Assembly: GCA_905067535.1 (NCBI GenBank)
Contig: CAJHIR010000020.1
Span: forward strand, 1-14,327
Source of the DNA: Candidatus Argoarchaeum ethanivorans
Lineage (GTDB): Archaea; Halobacteriota; Methanosarcinia; Methanosarcinales; EX4572-44
DNA: 14,327 nt
Reading direction: 5' to 3'
Part shown: one piece after another, positions 13,322 to 14,327 of the stretch
Layout: every line of letters starts with the position of its first letter
Numbering within the stretch: the first letter of the stretch is position 1
Program-made: the position numbers and the translations under genes
Notes under the pieces: model-generated
The model's input: the letters and a program-made list of their open reading frames with translations, nothing else
The model's database searches: none
What the model was told of the DNA's origin: nothing

Positions 13322-14327
13322 TCAGAACCACGCATCAAAGGTCTTCTGCCTAAAATCTGAAGCTGCTTCCAACCGTTTTACTGCCTTTGAAACCCGTTCA
13401 ACTGAAAAATCGTGTTTTTCACACAAGAATTCGATTATATCATCCGCTCCTGGTTTTCTGTATTCTATTGTGTAATCCTCAAGCACCTCGGGATGATAAA
13501 AAAAGTTTTTAATTACTTCAAGTTCTTTAATCTGCGTGCCGAGATGTTTTAACACAGTATCTATATTTTTGTGTGTCTGTATCAATTTCAACGCCTTTTT
13601 AGGACCGATGCCTTTAATACCCTCGTTATAATCAGTCCCAATCAAAAGAGCAATATCAATCAACTGCTCTCTTGTAAGGTTCAACCTGCTAAGATTTTCC
13701 TCGACATTCAATAGTTCCGGTTTTACATCCACATACACGTTTTTGCGCGGAAGCTTTCTCCTGCCGGTAATAGCAAGATTCCTGACCACAAGAGGCGCCC
13801 CAAAGAGCAGGGAATCGTAATCCTGTGTTGCAGCAGCATAAGCATCACCATGTCCTGCCATATATGCTGCCTGTGCTTCGCCTTCTGTTGGAGCCTGTAC
13901 GACTGGTATGCCCATGTAAGCAAGTAATGTTTTTGCCTCATCAACCATAAAATCATCCAGCCTGGATGCTGCCTGTGCATAGGTCATTACATTATCACTT
14001 CCCTCTGCAAGTGCCTTTTCCCATTTTTCCTGTGCAGCGATGCGGTGTTGAATCCGCTTTTCTATGGTTTCAGCTTTAAATCCCGGGGGCACCCCATCAA
14101 ACACGAACACGAGTTTGATGTTAGCTTCAAGCAGGTTGGTACACCGGTAGAGCAATCCTGAAAGATGTGAAGTGACCCTTCCGGTTGAGTCTTTTAGTGG
14201 TGTACCGTCGCGCTGTCGAATTATACTTAAAAATTGATAAAGTGTGTTGTAAGCATCAATTGCTATTGTCTTGCCTGACAAATTTGAAAGTTCGATTCCT
14301 TTTTTGTTAAAGAGCTCTCCAATGTCA
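13322..14327 (-). CDS. fen: Flap endonuclease FEN-1 (5' end outside the window)
   Basis: Archaeal FEN-1 removes 5' flaps in Okazaki-fragment maturation and base-excision repair. The reading frame stays open to the window edge: before the TTG at 14281 it reads DIGELFNKKGIELSN, the conserved N-terminus after MG-, so the true start lies about three codons beyond 14327 and the TTG is an internal Leu. 334 residues are visible. Landmarks, counted from that Leu: IAIDAYNTLYQFLS, LVFVFDGVPPGFK, the acidic EGEAQAAYMAG (133-143) and TQDYDSLLFG (152-161), and the helix-hairpin-helix IGTDYNEGIKGIGPKKALKL. The C-terminus QKTFDAWF is a PCNA-interacting box, with Phe in place of the common Leu/Ile at position 4. 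Complete apart from the edge. Confidence 0.96.
   Translation of the reverse strand, partial: DIGELFNKKGIELSNLSGKTIAIDAYNTLYQFLSIIRQRDGTPLKDSTGRVTSHLSGLLYRCTNLLEANIKLVFVFDGVPPGFKAETIEKRIQHRIAAQEKWEKALAEGSDNVMTYAQAASRLDDFMVDEAKTLLAYMGIPVVQAPTEGEAQAAYMAGHGDAYAAATQDYDSLLFGAPLVVRNLAITGRRKLPRKNVYVDVKPELLNVEENLSRLNLTREQLIDIALLIGTDYNEGIKGIGPKKALKLIQTHKNIDTVLKHLGTQIKELEVIKNFFYHPEVLEDYTIEYRKPGADDIIEFLCEKHDFSVERVSKAVKRLEAASDFRQKTFDAWF

Overview
The window is chromosomal DNA from a euryarchaeon, most like the Methanomicrobia/Methanosarcinales (methanogen or ANME-type relatives). The archaeal-only enzyme forms say so: an archaeal AdoMet synthetase, the lumazine-synthase-like archaeal riboflavin synthase RibC, the F420 ligase CofE, a FEN-1 nuclease with a PCNA-binding tail, and a PGF-CTERM-type tail in a gene remnant. 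Several starts have Shine-Dalgarno sequences and a few promoters look leaderless with archaeal TATA boxes. The exact genus cannot be told from the sequence alone.

Layout. 42-1487 (+): UbiD-family decarboxylase. 1551-2398 (+): two-gene MNT/HEPN toxin-antitoxin module. 2434-2785 (+): broken surface-protein gene (signal peptide, start of a DUF2341-like domain, out-of-frame PGF-CTERM-like tail). 2902-3363 (+): ribC behind an odd leader. 3383-5545 (-): thiC then cofE, with three short perfect hairpins between them. 5887-6159 (+): small PRC-barrel protein. 6465-8029 (+): glnK-amtB. 8214-9413 (-): archaeal metK/mat. 9414-10075: no intact gene, but a decayed insertion sequence with matching inverted ends. 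10076-12031 (+): cbiT-cbiL-cbiF, three steps of anaerobic corrin-ring synthesis, with a rearranged cbiT/cbiL junction. 12154-12867 (+): a second, unrelated HEPN protein (Ymh type). 13057-13218 (+): N-terminal stub of a transposase. 13322-14327 (-): FEN-1, whose start codon lies just outside the window.

The core is cofactor and housekeeping metabolism: riboflavin and F420 (ribC, cofE), thiamin or a related pathway (thiC), cobamide (cbiT/L/F), AdoMet supply for the corrin methyltransferases (metK), and ammonium uptake (glnK-amtB). Accessory DNA sits in the gaps between these blocks: two HEPN-type defence or toxin loci, two transposon remnants and one broken surface protein.

I do not see a large unknown multi-gene system. 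The parts that known families do not explain are small: (1) a 21-nt hairpin present in opposite orientation in two intercistronic gaps; (2) a cbiT/cbiL junction where the cbiL start is present three times, giving a chain of tiny ORFs; (3) a ribC leader in which a perfect Shine-Dalgarno sequence is about 50 nt from the start codon and two AUG-stop elements intervene; (4) three 10-bp-phased repeats in front of the Ymh-type HEPN gene.
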